Shown: one piece after another, positions 1-7,310 of the stretch
Layout: each line of letters begins with the position of its first letter
How positions within the stretch are numbered: the stretch's first letter is position 1
Notes under the pieces: model-generated
What the model saw: only the letters and a program-made list of their open reading frames with translations
Database searches by the model: none
Told to the model about the DNA's origin: nothing
Made by a program: the position numbers and the translations under genes
NCBI GenBank assembly: GCA_050014015.1
Contig: JBEKEC010000006.1
Location: forward strand, 62,001 to 126,000
Length of the DNA stretch: 64,000 nt
Source: PALSA-1353 sp050014015
Lineage (GTDB): Bacteria > Planctomycetota > Phycisphaerae > Tepidisphaerales > Tepidisphaeraceae
Direction of reading: 5' to 3'

Positions 1-589
1 TATCGACGCCCGCCTCCATCAGGTCGGCCGCCAGACGCAGCGTGGCCGGGCGGGTGTTGCTGAACTGGAACCAGCCGGTGTCGCTGGCAATCGCCAGGAA
101 CAGCGCCGTGGCGATCGGCAGATCGATGGGAACATTCCATTCTGCCAGCAGTTCGGCGGCGATTTCACCGGCGGCGGCGGCATCGGTTTCGACCAGCTTC
201 ACGTCCGCCCAGTCTTCCTGCGTCAGATGGTGATCCAGCACGAGCCGCGGCTTTTTCCAGCCGTCGAGCCGGTCGCGCAATCCCGGCAATTGCGACCACG
301 TCCCCGTGTCCACCACCAGCAGCGCATCGTACTGCTCCGGCGAAAAGTCCCTTGGCCAGCCGCCATCCACTTCGTCATAGCCGATCGCGTTTTCCTTCAG
401 CACGAAGGCGTATTTCGCCGGCAGCCGGCTGAAAAGCAGGACCCGGCTGTCGATCTGCCGCCGACGCAATCCCAGCGCCATCGCCGCCGCCGTCCCCAGT
501 GCATCCCCGTCCGGACGAACGTGCGTCGTGACCAGCACGCGCCGGCAGGCAGAAAGTGAATCGAGCATCCGCCGTTGGGATTCGTTCAT
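1..589 (-). CDS. nrnA: NrnA-like DHH/DHHA1 phosphoesterase, C-terminally cut by window edge
   Basis: The reverse strand reads 196 codons from an ATG at 589 with no stop before the window edge. Seen: an N-terminal HVRPDGDALGT motif (the DHH-family HxxPDGDAxGS metal site), a VVDTG strand, and LDHH about 115 residues in, the family-defining DHH triplet. Known family: manganese-dependent phosphoesterases that degrade nanoRNA and dephosphorylate pAp. The ATG overlaps the stop of the upstream PDZ-protein gene (ATGA), indicating translational coupling. The C-terminal DHHA1 substrate domain lies outside the window. Family call is firm; the exact substrate is not testable here. Confidence 0.9.
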   Translation of the reverse strand, partial: MNESQRRMLDSLSACRRVLVTTHVRPDGDALGTAAAMALGLRRRQIDSRVLLFSRLPAKYAFVLKENAIGYDEVDGGWPRDFSPEQYDALLVVDTGTWSQLPGLRDRLDGWKKPRLVLDHHLTQEDWADVKLVETDAAAAGEIAAELLAEWNVPIDLPIATALFLAIASDTGWFQFSNTRPATLRLAADLMEAGVD

Positions 590-1356
590 GGTCGTGCGTC
601 GGTTGATGCCTGTGTGGAGCCGGCCCCGGTCGCCGGTTCAAGCACGGAAAATTCCCGGTTCCAATAGTCCTCGGCCATTTGATTGCGGCTTTGATTCCAG
701 GCGTAAAAGTTGTTCCTGTTCAGTTCGATGGGAAGAAAATCCACGACCACCGCGACGCTGATCGGCCGGCCAAGACGCAGAACTTTCAGATGCAGCACGT
801 CTCCCGGCCACATGCGCTGCACGACCTGCACAAGCTCGGCGTTGCCGTGCAACTGCACCCCGGGACAGTCAAGGATCTGGACAATAACGTCGTCGCGCTG
901 AATCACCCGATACGCCGCAAACCCGGGGATTCGCTCGACGGCGACGTCGTCGACGACGATGCCTTCGGCGGATGGGTTGATTGGGACGTCCGTCCAGTGC
1001 AGGCCGAGGAATCCGCCGGGACCCTCCGGGGCCACGCGGTATCTCTCACCGGCGATGAATATCTGCCTGACGGCCTGGCGGAGGGCGGCAATCTGGCCGG
1101 GAAGCAGCGGGCTTTGCGCCAGTGCCGCCGCCCGAAGCGCCGGAAGGTCTTGTTTTTTCAACTCCATCAGTTGGCTCAGCGCCTCCTGCCGGAGCTGCGG
1201 ATTATCGCTGCCGAGCTGAACGATCAGCGATTGCACCCGCGGCGGATTGGCCCGTCCGGCCGACGCCAGCGCCAAAATTAGCGCAACCGCGAACGCCCAC
1301 GGCGCCGCCGTGGGGCCGCTCAACTTTCGGCGATGAGACAAAAACAAATTACTCAC
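586..1356 (-). CDS. Exported PDZ-domain protein of unknown function
   Basis: 257 codons from a GTG at 1356. The open frame extends further upstream, but only through the upstream kinase gene, so the GTG just past that gene's stop is preferred. Seen: a basic N-terminus and hydrophobic segment (AFAVALILALASAGRA) typical of a signal peptide, a HEAT-like stretch at about 40-90 (LGSDNPQLRQEALSQLMELK), then a PDZ-like region at about 115-215 with GFLGLHWTD, an AYRVIQRDDVIVQI strand and LKVLRLGRPISVAV. Likely periplasmic or membrane-associated. No protease domain accompanies the PDZ domain, so a scaffold role is only a guess. Confidence 0.75.
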   Translation of the reverse strand: MSNLFLSHRRKLSGPTAAPWAFAVALILALASAGRANPPRVQSLIVQLGSDNPQLRQEALSQLMELKKQDLPALRAAALAQSPLLPGQIAALRQAVRQIFIAGERYRVAPEGPGGFLGLHWTDVPINPSAEGIVVDDVAVERIPGFAAYRVIQRDDVIVQILDCPGVQLHGNAELVQVVQRMWPGDVLHLKVLRLGRPISVAVVVDFLPIELNRNNFYAWNQSRNQMAEDYWNREFSVLEPATGAGSTQASTDARP

Positions 1357-1361
1357 GAGGA

Positions 1362-2444
1362 TTAACCATCGGCTAATTCGACGAGCCGGTCGTAACTCTT
1401 TTGAATCCAGCCGATCTTTCGTTGCACCATCTGTAGAAACGGCATCCCATCGACCTTTCCGAACGACCCGGTCTGCGCGATCGGGAAAACCGCCTCCGCG
1501 ATCAGCGCCTCGATCATCAAAAACGGAATCGCCCGAATCTCCGCCTGCGAAATCAGCATCACCTCGTCGTATCCGCGCAGGAACCTCTTGAATCGCGATT
1601 CGTCCAGATAATCCGGCCATTTGGAAACGTCGTCGTCCCCCCCGATGATCGAAAACTGCAATGCGCCGTTGGCGACGTCGATGATCCGCGGCAGCAGCCG
1701 CGCGCTGTCATAGTCGATCACCGCCACCACCCGGTTGTCCCGGAACAGCATGTTTCCCGGATGCCAGTCCGCATGCACGATCTGCTTGGGCCAGTTGTCG
1801 ATTCCCAGCGAATTCACTCTTTCCGTGCTCTTCCGATACGCCTCCAGAAGGAACCGCAGCAATTGGATGACGTCGCGGTTTTCCTCGGTGTCCGCGACGC
1901 CCGCCGCGATCGCGCGCAAGCCCGAATCCACCGCCGACGCCGCGTGGTAGCTGCCGCTCGGCGGCTGCCATTCGGATTTGAATTCCTCCAGCAGCTTGTG
2001 ATACAGCGCCAGGATTCGTCCCGAATCGAACGTCGATTCCAGCGTCTGCGGATAGGGTTGCCCCGGAATGTACTCGAACATCTCGTACACCCCGTTGCGC
2101 CATTGCAGCATCGAATTGTTTTCCTTCCGCGTGCCGATCAGATGCGGCAGCGGGAACTGCTTGTTCGCCAGGTGAAGCTGAAGCGCATGGGTGAACGCCA
2201 CCTTGAACGGATCGTCCTTCCCGCGCGCCCGGCGCTTGAGGAGGAACTTGCCCTGCTCGCTGACGATCAGAAGTTTCGGCGCCTTGCGCGAGCCGCGCGG
2301 AAATTCCACGATCGAGTCGATCACCCCCACGTCGAAATGCGACAGGATGATGGCCAGCTCCTCGGCGGAGAACTGTTCGCGTTGTCCGGAAACGCGGTTC
2401 TGCCCCGTGCCCGAAGTGAGGTTCTGCGATCGCTCGGAGGCCAT
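1362..2444 (-). CDS. APH/ChoK-fold phosphotransferase (aminoglycoside/homoserine kinase-like)
   Basis: 360 aa when started at the ATG at 2444; the frame stays open to 2534, but the upstream part lacks family features. Seen: the Brenner motif VHADWHPGNMLF at about residues 235-246, followed by AVIDYDSARLLP, the catalytic-loop and metal-binding Asp pair of the APH/ChoK kinase fold. Known family: small-molecule kinases acting on sugars, amino alcohols, aminoglycosides or homoserine. The substrate cannot be read from sequence. It sits 5 bp upstream of the PDZ-protein gene on the same strand, so the two are probably co-transcribed. Confidence 0.8.
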   Translation of the reverse strand: MASERSQNLTSGTGQNRVSGQREQFSAEELAIILSHFDVGVIDSIVEFPRGSRKAPKLLIVSEQGKFLLKRRARGKDDPFKVAFTHALQLHLANKQFPLPHLIGTRKENNSMLQWRNGVYEMFEYIPGQPYPQTLESTFDSGRILALYHKLLEEFKSEWQPPSGSYHAASAVDSGLRAIAAGVADTEENRDVIQLLRFLLEAYRKSTERVNSLGIDNWPKQIVHADWHPGNMLFRDNRVVAVIDYDSARLLPRIIDVANGALQFSIIGGDDDVSKWPDYLDESRFKRFLRGYDEVMLISQAEIRAIPFLMIEALIAEAVFPIAQTGSFGKVDGMPFLQMVQRKIGWIQKSYDRLVELADG

Positions 2445-2541
2445 CTCAACCGTGAAGTCTAAATCAAAGCCGCACCGGGAAAAAGAACAAAGTGAAAACC
2501 GATCTTCCCGCTCTCGCCCCGCCAGGCCGTCCATCCGCCGG

Positions 2542-3012
2542 TTAAATGCGGGAAAAATGGAGGGTTTGGAGGATATATTCGTACGCCGCCGGGCCGCTCA
2601 GATCGCCGGGCGCCAGCGTCAGAACCGGCTCACCCCCCTCTTCCCGCCCTCCCCGGGACACCGGCTCGCTGAAACCGGCGACGCGGGACAGCCCCACTTT
2701 CCCCCGGATCACCCCCACCGTGTAATCCACCGTGAACAGATATTGATGCCGGTTGTCCGCCGTCCGGTACAGAAGATCGCGCACGCTGATGCTGGCCGCG
2801 CCGGGCACCGGAAAGTGCCCCACGATCCGCCGCGCCAACGCCAGCCGGTCCCCGGGCGCGAAGTGCATGTTCCATCTCCCGGCGCACGCGCGCAGCTTTC
2901 TCCGGCAACGAAACTGCGAAACCCCGCCCGCCAACACCCCAACCAGCAGAATCCCCAGCAGCAAAATCAGGTACAATTGCGGCGTCACACGACCGAATAG
3001 GTAATTGTCCAT
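2542..3012 (-). CDS. Small membrane-anchored hypothetical protein
   Basis: 156 aa from the ATG at 3012; a TTG two codons upstream is an alternative. Seen: one N-terminal transmembrane helix (LYLILLLGILLVGVLAGG) followed by a soluble basic domain of about 130 residues. No recognised motif. The start lies 3 bp beyond the stop of the upstream exported-protein gene, and the whole junction is inside a short AATTGTCC/AATTATCC word repeat. Proximity suggests co-expression. Function unknown. Confidence 0.6.
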   Translation of the reverse strand: MDNYLFGRVTPQLYLILLLGILLVGVLAGGVSQFRCRRKLRACAGRWNMHFAPGDRLALARRIVGHFPVPGAASISVRDLLYRTADNRHQYLFTVDYTVGVIRGKVGLSRVAGFSEPVSRGGREEGGEPVLTLAPGDLSGPAAYEYILQTLHFSRI

Positions 3013-3028
3013 TATCAATTATCCATTG
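3003..3028. repeat. AATTGTCCATT word repeat spanning a stop/start junction
   Basis: On the plus strand, AATTGTCCATTATC is followed by AATTATCCATTG: two near-identical 12-13 bp words in tandem. The unit contains both the TGA stop of the gene ending at 3015 and the ATG of the gene starting at 3012. It resembles the other word-type repeats in this window but is very short. Confidence 0.4.
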
Positions 3029-4142
3029 TTTTCTTGATTCCATAATCCGGAACGATCGCGTTCAACGACTCGATCCAACGGGAGATCGCTTCATAGTTGG
3101 GATCATCCGGGCTGCCGAACATCGGCCTGAAACCCATCGCCTTGGGATGAGGCGCCCAAGCCTGCGAAGATGGAAGCGTATATTGCAGCAGCAGGGATGA
3201 TTGGACGTGCAGACGGTCGATCATCGGCCGGTACACAGGCCCATTGCCGATCGTGTCGCCGCCGGCCAGTTTCAGCCCGGTCTGCTGAAGAATGTAGAAA
3301 TTGGTGTAAGCGGGCAGGGTTTCCCTGGCATCCGGATAGAGCACGAACCCGCCCGCCCCCGCCCCGCCGTGACAACCCGCCGCGGCGCAGCCCGCCAGAA
3401 CGCGCCGCTGAACCAAGACCCGGAACTGCCCCATCACACGCGGGTCCGAAACGATGTGCACGTCCTTCGCCAGATTCGCGTCTCCGCTTTGGATGATGTC
3501 CATCGCCTGCTGCGTTTCGGTTTCCGCATCGAAAGCCGCGCTATCCCCGCTGACACCCAGATAACGCTTGCGCACGTTGTTGAAAAATTCAACCCGGACC
3601 TGTTCATCCGGCAGCAACTCCGCACGCCGAATCGCGTAAACGTCATCCATCGTCAGATATTTCCCCGACGACGCCCTCGTGGCCGGCGCGGCCGCCGCCC
3701 CGCCCGCCGAAACCGCCGCGGGCCTGGCTTCCAACGCCCGCTCGCTCTGGATCGTATCCAGCAATATCACCGCGTCCGGATTGTGCGGATCCAGTCGCTC
3801 CGCGTCCTTCGCCGCCTGGGCCGCCAAATCATATTGCCGCGCATTCAATTCCAACCGGCTCAGATCGATCCGCCCTTTAATGTCATTGGGATCGAGACTG
3901 CTCAGCTTCTTTTGGAAATCCTCCGCCGCATCATCCGGATAGCTGATCGACGCCACGCTGCTCCGGTCGATCGTCAGCGTTGACCCATGCGCCGTAATGT
4001 TCACCGTTTGCCCATCCGGGCTGATCTGAATATCCCCCTGCATCACCCGCCCATCGCTGGTGCTCAGGATTCCCTGCCGCCCCAGCACCGCCGAGGCCGG
4101 CAAACAGATCGCCAAAACGCCCAGCCACCACCTGCGCCTCAT
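3015..4142 (-). CDS. Exported hypothetical protein with a CX4CH cysteine-histidine motif
   Basis: 375 aa from the ATG at 4142, chosen because it begins a signal peptide (MRRRWWLGVLAICLPASAVL). The frame is open further upstream, but that part looks non-coding. Seen: a beta-rich region at about 22-65, TPR-like helices at about 75-140, an Ala-rich linker, then a C-terminal domain containing CAAAGCHGG near residue 255. This resembles the CxxCH haem motif of planctomycete cytochrome-like domains but has four residues between the cysteines. Haem attachment is therefore uncertain. Likely periplasmic. Confidence 0.65.
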   Translation of the reverse strand: MRRRWWLGVLAICLPASAVLGRQGILSTSDGRVMQGDIQISPDGQTVNITAHGSTLTIDRSSVASISYPDDAAEDFQKKLSSLDPNDIKGRIDLSRLELNARQYDLAAQAAKDAERLDPHNPDAVILLDTIQSERALEARPAAVSAGGAAAAPATRASSGKYLTMDDVYAIRRAELLPDEQVRVEFFNNVRKRYLGVSGDSAAFDAETETQQAMDIIQSGDANLAKDVHIVSDPRVMGQFRVLVQRRVLAGCAAAGCHGGAGAGGFVLYPDARETLPAYTNFYILQQTGLKLAGGDTIGNGPVYRPMIDRLHVQSSLLLQYTLPSSQAWAPHPKAMGFRPMFGSPDDPNYEAISRWIESLNAIVPDYGIKKTMDN

Positions 4143-4674
4143 GAACCATCTCCTCGCCGGCTCTCGCCGAGAAACGCATCGTAAATGCCGCCGGCAAAAG
4201 AGGCAAATTTGATCTTGGCCGCCGGATTGGTCACGCTCACGATCCAAAGCCCAGGGAGCTTGCTCCCTTGGGCCCGCCCCAATCCACCCCAAGTTTGCGC
4301 CAGGTTCAGCACCTCATTTTGTAAAAAATCTCGCGCCTGCGACAAAATACCGCAGGCGCCGTTTTTCGACAAATATCGCCATTCCTCCATGTGCAACATC
4401 GAGAATCATAACCCATGAACTCTACAAGACTTTTTTTCGGAATGTAGTCGTTTATTCTGATCGCTGGACTCAGCACAAAATCACCAGAATAGACCTTCCT
4501 GTCCTATTTTCTGCCCTCAATGTCGCAAAGCCCGCAAATTTCTCTTGCGTCTGGCCAATGATGCTCTACATTTGACTTATTAGTTGCTGGCCGACAGGCC
4601 AGTTTGGAGGAGGGAGAACACATAAATGGGATAGTCCGTTTCTGACGGTTGTCCCACATTTCACAGGAGGATTT
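4143..4674. other. Non-coding spacer with hairpins
   Basis: 532 bp without a convincing gene. It holds a near-perfect hairpin at 4250-4272, a 6 bp stem with 4 nt loop at 4587-4602 (CTGGCC-GACA-GGCCAG) and an imperfect hairpin at about 4629-4654 just before the PEP-CTERM gene, presumably in its 5' leader. An 86-codon minus-strand frame crosses the first hairpin but has no domain or convincing start. Promoters for both flanking genes must lie here, but none matches consensus clearly. Confidence 0.5.
4250..4272. repeat. Hairpin CCCAGGGAGC-TT-GCTCCCTTGGG
   Basis: A 10 bp stem with one mismatch/bulge and a 2 nt loop. It has the same architecture as the hairpins at 5507, 48705, 48851 and 51100. 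No T tract follows on either strand, so it is not a typical terminator. Confidence 0.55.
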
Positions 4675-5319
4675 ATGCGGAGAAAAAGCTTCTGGATGTC
4701 CACAGTCCTGCTCGGCGCGGCGGCCCTTTCCGCTCGCACGGCCCAGGCTCAAACTCAGGACCTGTTTGTCATCAACGTCGATGAGAACGGGAATGGGAGC
4801 TATGTTGAATACACGCCCCCGTATCCCGGTGGAACGGTGATTGGAGCGGGGAATTTGACGCCGGCGCTGATCAACGGCGTGCCGGGAGATGGACTTTCTT
4901 ACGTCCTGCCCTACCCCATCAACATTAATACAAATTCCAACCAGTGGTTGAGCATATCTGATCTGGACGGGGCCCAATCCGACCTGATCCATTTTGCGAA
5001 CACCGGGCCGGGCGGCGCCGGCGTTTTGAACTTCTACAGCAACGACACTGATGGCGACTTGGCTGACGTCAGCCCCGCGTTTTGGTCCACCATCGCCGGG
5101 AATTGGAGTACCCAGTTTGCCACCTCGGAGGACGCCAATGGTATTGCGTTCTACAGCACCTATATCGACACCGGCGGCGTCCCAGGCGACCCCGCTCCCC
5201 ATCCCACCGTCGAGGCTTTCTATTATTTCAACTCTGGACCGGTTCCAGAGCCCACGGCCATGGGACTGTTCCTGGGCGGTAGCGCCCTGTTGCTGAAGCG
5301 CCGCAATCATCGCAACTGA
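4675..5319 (+). CDS. PEP-CTERM sorting-signal secreted protein
   Basis: 214 aa. The start is fixed by a strong AGGAGG six bases before the ATG. Seen: a signal peptide (MRRKSFWMSTVLLGAAALSA, then ARTAQA), a Gly/Asn/Asp-rich beta-type body, and a C-terminal VPEPTAMGLFLGGSALLLKR tail, i.e. PEP motif, hydrophobic helix and basic end. Known: such tails are recognised by exosortase and tie the protein to exopolysaccharide export and surface display. No exosortase is present in this window. The gene stands alone, with a leader hairpin before it and a strong terminator after it. Confidence 0.85.
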   Translation: MRRKSFWMSTVLLGAAALSARTAQAQTQDLFVINVDENGNGSYVEYTPPYPGGTVIGAGNLTPALINGVPGDGLSYVLPYPININTNSNQWLSISDLDGAQSDLIHFANTGPGGAGVLNFYSNDTDGDLADVSPAFWSTIAGNWSTQFATSEDANGIAFYSTYIDTGGVPGDPAPHPTVEAFYYFNSGPVPEPTAMGLFLGGSALLLKRRNHRN

Positions 5320-5349
5320 AACCGCAAACTTCCAATTCGACAACCCCCG

Positions 5350-5380
5350 AAGCCCCGGATGCACGTCCGGGGCTTTTCTC
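5350..5380 (+). terminator. Rho-independent terminator after the PEP-CTERM gene
   Basis: Perfect 10 bp stem AAGCCCCGGA / TCCGGGGCTT around a TGCACG loop, followed by TTCTCTTCT. It starts 31 bp after the stop codon. Confidence 0.9.
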
Positions 5381-5432
5381 TTCTCCACAAATCAAGCTCG
5401 CCGCATCAAGACGGACCCTGGCCCGGATTATT

Positions 5433-5577
5433 CACCACGGATGACACGGATATCACGGATATTCAATGCTGGAAATTACTTATGATCGATTCCATGCTTT
5501 TCCACGGCGCGCAGACTGCGCGCATCGCGGTTTCGGAACTGTCCTGATTCATCCGTGTTATCCGTGAAATCCGTGGT
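5433..5577. repeat. ATCCGTG/CACGGAT word-type inverted repeat
   Basis: The left arm (5433-5466) is three CACGGAT words about 10-11 bp apart. The right arm (5545-5577) is the near-exact reverse complement, three ATCCGTG words. The arms pair over about 32 bp with few mismatches around a 78 bp centre. Inside the centre is a perfect 8 bp hairpin, GCGCGCAG-A-CTGCGCGC (5507-5523). It fills the space between the PEP-CTERM terminator and the 3' end of the AbiEii-like gene. Confidence 0.75.
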
Positions 5578-5586
5578 TCCTCTGAA

Positions 5587-6282
5587 TTATCCGGGCTGGT
5601 CCCCCCCCGCCGTACGGTCGAAAACAACATTGGCGATGTGGGCGCTCGCTTTTCGCACTTCATTCCAATCGTGCCAACGCGCGTTCAAGTTTTTGTATTC
5701 GGATAGGTTCATCTGATCCAGGTCATACGGCAGAGGATTGGCAAGCTGAATCTGCAATTGCTGCAAAGCCGACTCGCCATTGGGCTGAGGATATAATTCA
5801 TCCATTCGCTCCAACGCGCGCGCCGCCTGCGCTTCACCCATGCGGTCCGCCAATGCCACAAAATCCAAATAGTCCCGCGTCGCATTTCTCTTGAGAATGA
5901 GCGCCGCTTTAATGCGCAGAATCTCCGCCTCCGTCGGCACCGTGATTTTCTGTCCGCGGTAATCCATCACCGTTGTTTCCAGCGGCTCGTCTCGGATCAG
6001 TTGCCGGATGCCCGTTTCGATTCCATCGAGACTGCCCAGGATTTGCACCGGCCGGTTGACGCGCGCCGTCTTCCACCCAGCCACCGATTCCAACTCCGCC
6101 AGTACGGCATCGAAACGTTTCGAAAGGTCAGTCAAAACGTGGTCCGCGTCCTGAGAGAGGCGATGTTGGGCATGCAGAGCCGACGCCGTGCCGCCGACCA
6201 ATACCGCATCGGGCAATATTTGCTGCAAGCGGGCCGCGGAGGAGAGGACTTTCTCCCAATCAGGCAAGTCGCTCGTTGACAT
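5587..6282 (-). CDS. AbiEii/AbiGii-type nucleotidyltransferase (toxin-like)
   Basis: 231 aa from ATG at 6282. Seen: VLVGGTASALHAQHRLSQDADHV at about residues 27-49, the GG-x-A-x(n)-R-x-S-x-D-x-D signature of minimal nucleotidyltransferases. LRIKAALILKRNATRDYLDFVALA at about 130-153 fits the helical part of AbiEii-like proteins. Known family: AbiEii toxins and related NTases in abortive-infection and toxin-antitoxin modules. It overlaps the small upstream gene by 23 bp, as expected for a co-translated pair. The second Asp of the catalytic DxD is seen as DAD. Whether it is toxic is inference. Confidence 0.8.
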   Translation of the reverse strand: MSTSDLPDWEKVLSSAARLQQILPDAVLVGGTASALHAQHRLSQDADHVLTDLSKRFDAVLAELESVAGWKTARVNRPVQILGSLDGIETGIRQLIRDEPLETTVMDYRGQKITVPTEAEILRIKAALILKRNATRDYLDFVALADRMGEAQAARALERMDELYPQPNGESALQQLQIQLANPLPYDLDQMNLSEYKNLNARWHDWNEVRKASAHIANVVFDRTAGGDQPG

Positions 6283-6481
6283 AATTCATCCAGAAATGAT
6301 GCCGCTGGGCGTATGGGTCTTGAACGTGTGCCTGACAAACTTGCCGTATCTTTTCCAACACGGACGCATCCGCCAGCAGCGCCTCCCGCAGCCGCTCCCA
6401 ATCCGCACGCCGGCCGCGCGCGATCACGTCATCAATCGCCGCAAGCGTCAATCCGTCTTGGTTCAAATGCCGATGAAGCAT
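6260..6481 (-). CDS. Small partner of the AbiEii-like nucleotidyltransferase (candidate antitoxin)
   Basis: 73 aa from the ATG at 6481. Seen: a helical, charged protein (DGLTLAAIDDVIARGRRADW) ending in FWMNYVNERLA, with no membrane segment. The 23 bp overlap with the nucleotidyltransferase gene points to paired function. It is far shorter than a classical AbiEi antitoxin (wHTH plus C-terminal domain) and shows no winged-helix pattern, so the antitoxin label rests on position alone. Confidence 0.6.
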   Translation of the reverse strand: MLHRHLNQDGLTLAAIDDVIARGRRADWERLREALLADASVLEKIRQVCQAHVQDPYAQRHHFWMNYVNERLA

Positions 6482-6551
6482 TGGAGTCAGGATAACACAC
6501 CCGCCAATCCCGTCGAGCCATTTCCGCCTTTTTTCCCCTCCCGCCCTCCCC

Positions 6552-6583
6552 CATTCGGCAATTGGCAATTGGCAATCGGCATT
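6552..6583. repeat. CGGCATT/GGCAATT word repeat
   Basis: Tandem near-repeats of 8-10 bp (CATTCGGCA, ATTGGCA, ATTGGCA, ATCGGCA, TTC). Same family and orientation as 9821-9852 and 10611-10643. It lies 4 bp beyond the stop of a decayed minus-strand reading frame. Confidence 0.65.
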
Positions 6584-6587
6584 CTCT

Positions 6588-6773
6588 TCACCCCTCCCCT
6601 CCCGCCCTCCGCTGATTCAGCCGCAGAAGGTTCGCCAGCACCAGCCCATCGACGCGCCCCCGCTCCGCCGCCAGCCGATGCCCCTCCGCCAACTTCTGCC
6701 CCGCCCCGCTGTCCACCCACACGACCGCCCAATCTTCCCTCCATCCGCCTACTGGATCGACCGCAGCGTAGGC
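6588..6773 (-). pseudogene. Possible 3' remnant of an unidentified gene
   Basis: A 61-codon minus-strand frame with strong coding character (WREDWAVVWVDSGAGQKLAE, then HRLAAERGRVDGLVLANLLR) is blocked by an in-frame TAG immediately upstream and has no start. It ends in TGA next to a CGGCATT word repeat, as two intact genes nearby do. The family was not recognised. It could be chance, but the amino-acid composition is much more protein-like than the other two frames. Confidence 0.3.
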
Positions 6774-6836
6774 CTAAGGATGTCGTCGTCTGGTTTTTCA
6801 CGCGCCAGTTGCAGCCATTAGGCACGCTCGGCACGT

Positions 6837-7247
6837 CTACCGTTTCTTGCGCAAGAATTCTCTCAAACTCCGTCGGAGCCTCATAATGTCATGGGCCTCG
6901 CATTCCCAAACCACCAAAACGCGCCATCCCAGCGACCGAAGCTGCCGTATGGTCCGGCGATCACGTTCGCGGTTACGGTTGAGTTTGGGCAGCCAATACT
7001 CGGTCCGGCTCTTAGGGATGTGGGCTAGCGGACAGCCATGCATGTGCCAAAAACAACCACGCACCTCCACAACCGCGTGGTATTTCCGTAATACGATGTC
7101 GGGCGTGCCGGGTAGTGGCGTAACATGCAGGCGAAAGCGGTAACCCATTGCGTGTAAGGCACGGCGCACGTTAATCTCGGGCTTGGTGTCAACGGATCGA
7201 ATGCGCGACATCGTTCTACTTCGGCGGGATGGCGATATGTGGTCCAT
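6837..7247 (-). CDS. vsr: Very short patch repair (Vsr) mismatch endonuclease
   Basis: 136 aa, ATG at 7247. Seen: SPSRRSRTMSRIRSVDTKPE near the N-terminus, LPGTPDIVL with the catalytic Asp at about 44-52, GCFWHMHGCP with the zinc and active-site His/Cys residues, PKSRTEYWLPKLNRNRERD, and GWRVLVVWECE. These are the full Vsr signature in order and at normal family length. Known role: nicks the T strand of T:G mismatches that arise by deamination of 5-methylcytosine. It is divergent from the C5 methyltransferase gene 63 bp away, the usual partner. Confidence 0.95.
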   Translation of the reverse strand: MDHISPSRRSRTMSRIRSVDTKPEINVRRALHAMGYRFRLHVTPLPGTPDIVLRKYHAVVEVRGCFWHMHGCPLAHIPKSRTEYWLPKLNRNRERDRRTIRQLRSLGWRVLVVWECEAHDIMRLRRSLREFLRKKR

Positions 7248-7250
7248 ACC

Positions 7251-7278
7251 TTGTGAATTACGCCCACCTCAATACAAT
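7251..7278 (+). promoter_or_regulatory. Putative sigma70 promoter for the C5 methyltransferase
   Basis: TTGTGA (7251-7256), 16 bp spacer, TACAAT (7273-7278). A start site near 7285 would leave a leader of about 25 nt before the ATG at 7311. Read by eye against the TTGACA/TATAAT consensus. Confidence 0.45.
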
Positions 7279-7310
7279 CGACTTCGTAACATGAGAATGG
7301 CGTGCCGGCA

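Noticed and set aside
4139..4399. 86-codon minus-strand frame in the spacer before the exported CX4CH protein
   Set aside because: It crosses a hairpin, has no ribosome-binding site or domain, and overlaps the start of the annotated gene.
5433..5577. CRISPR array
   Set aside because: The repeated words are 7-10 bp, irregular and inverted; there are no 23-40 bp direct repeats with uniform spacers here or elsewhere.
6774..6834. 115-codon Gly/Arg-rich minus-strand frame (6487-6834)
   Set aside because: Low-complexity translation in the wrong frame of the decayed reading frame and the CGGCATT repeat; no start or domain.
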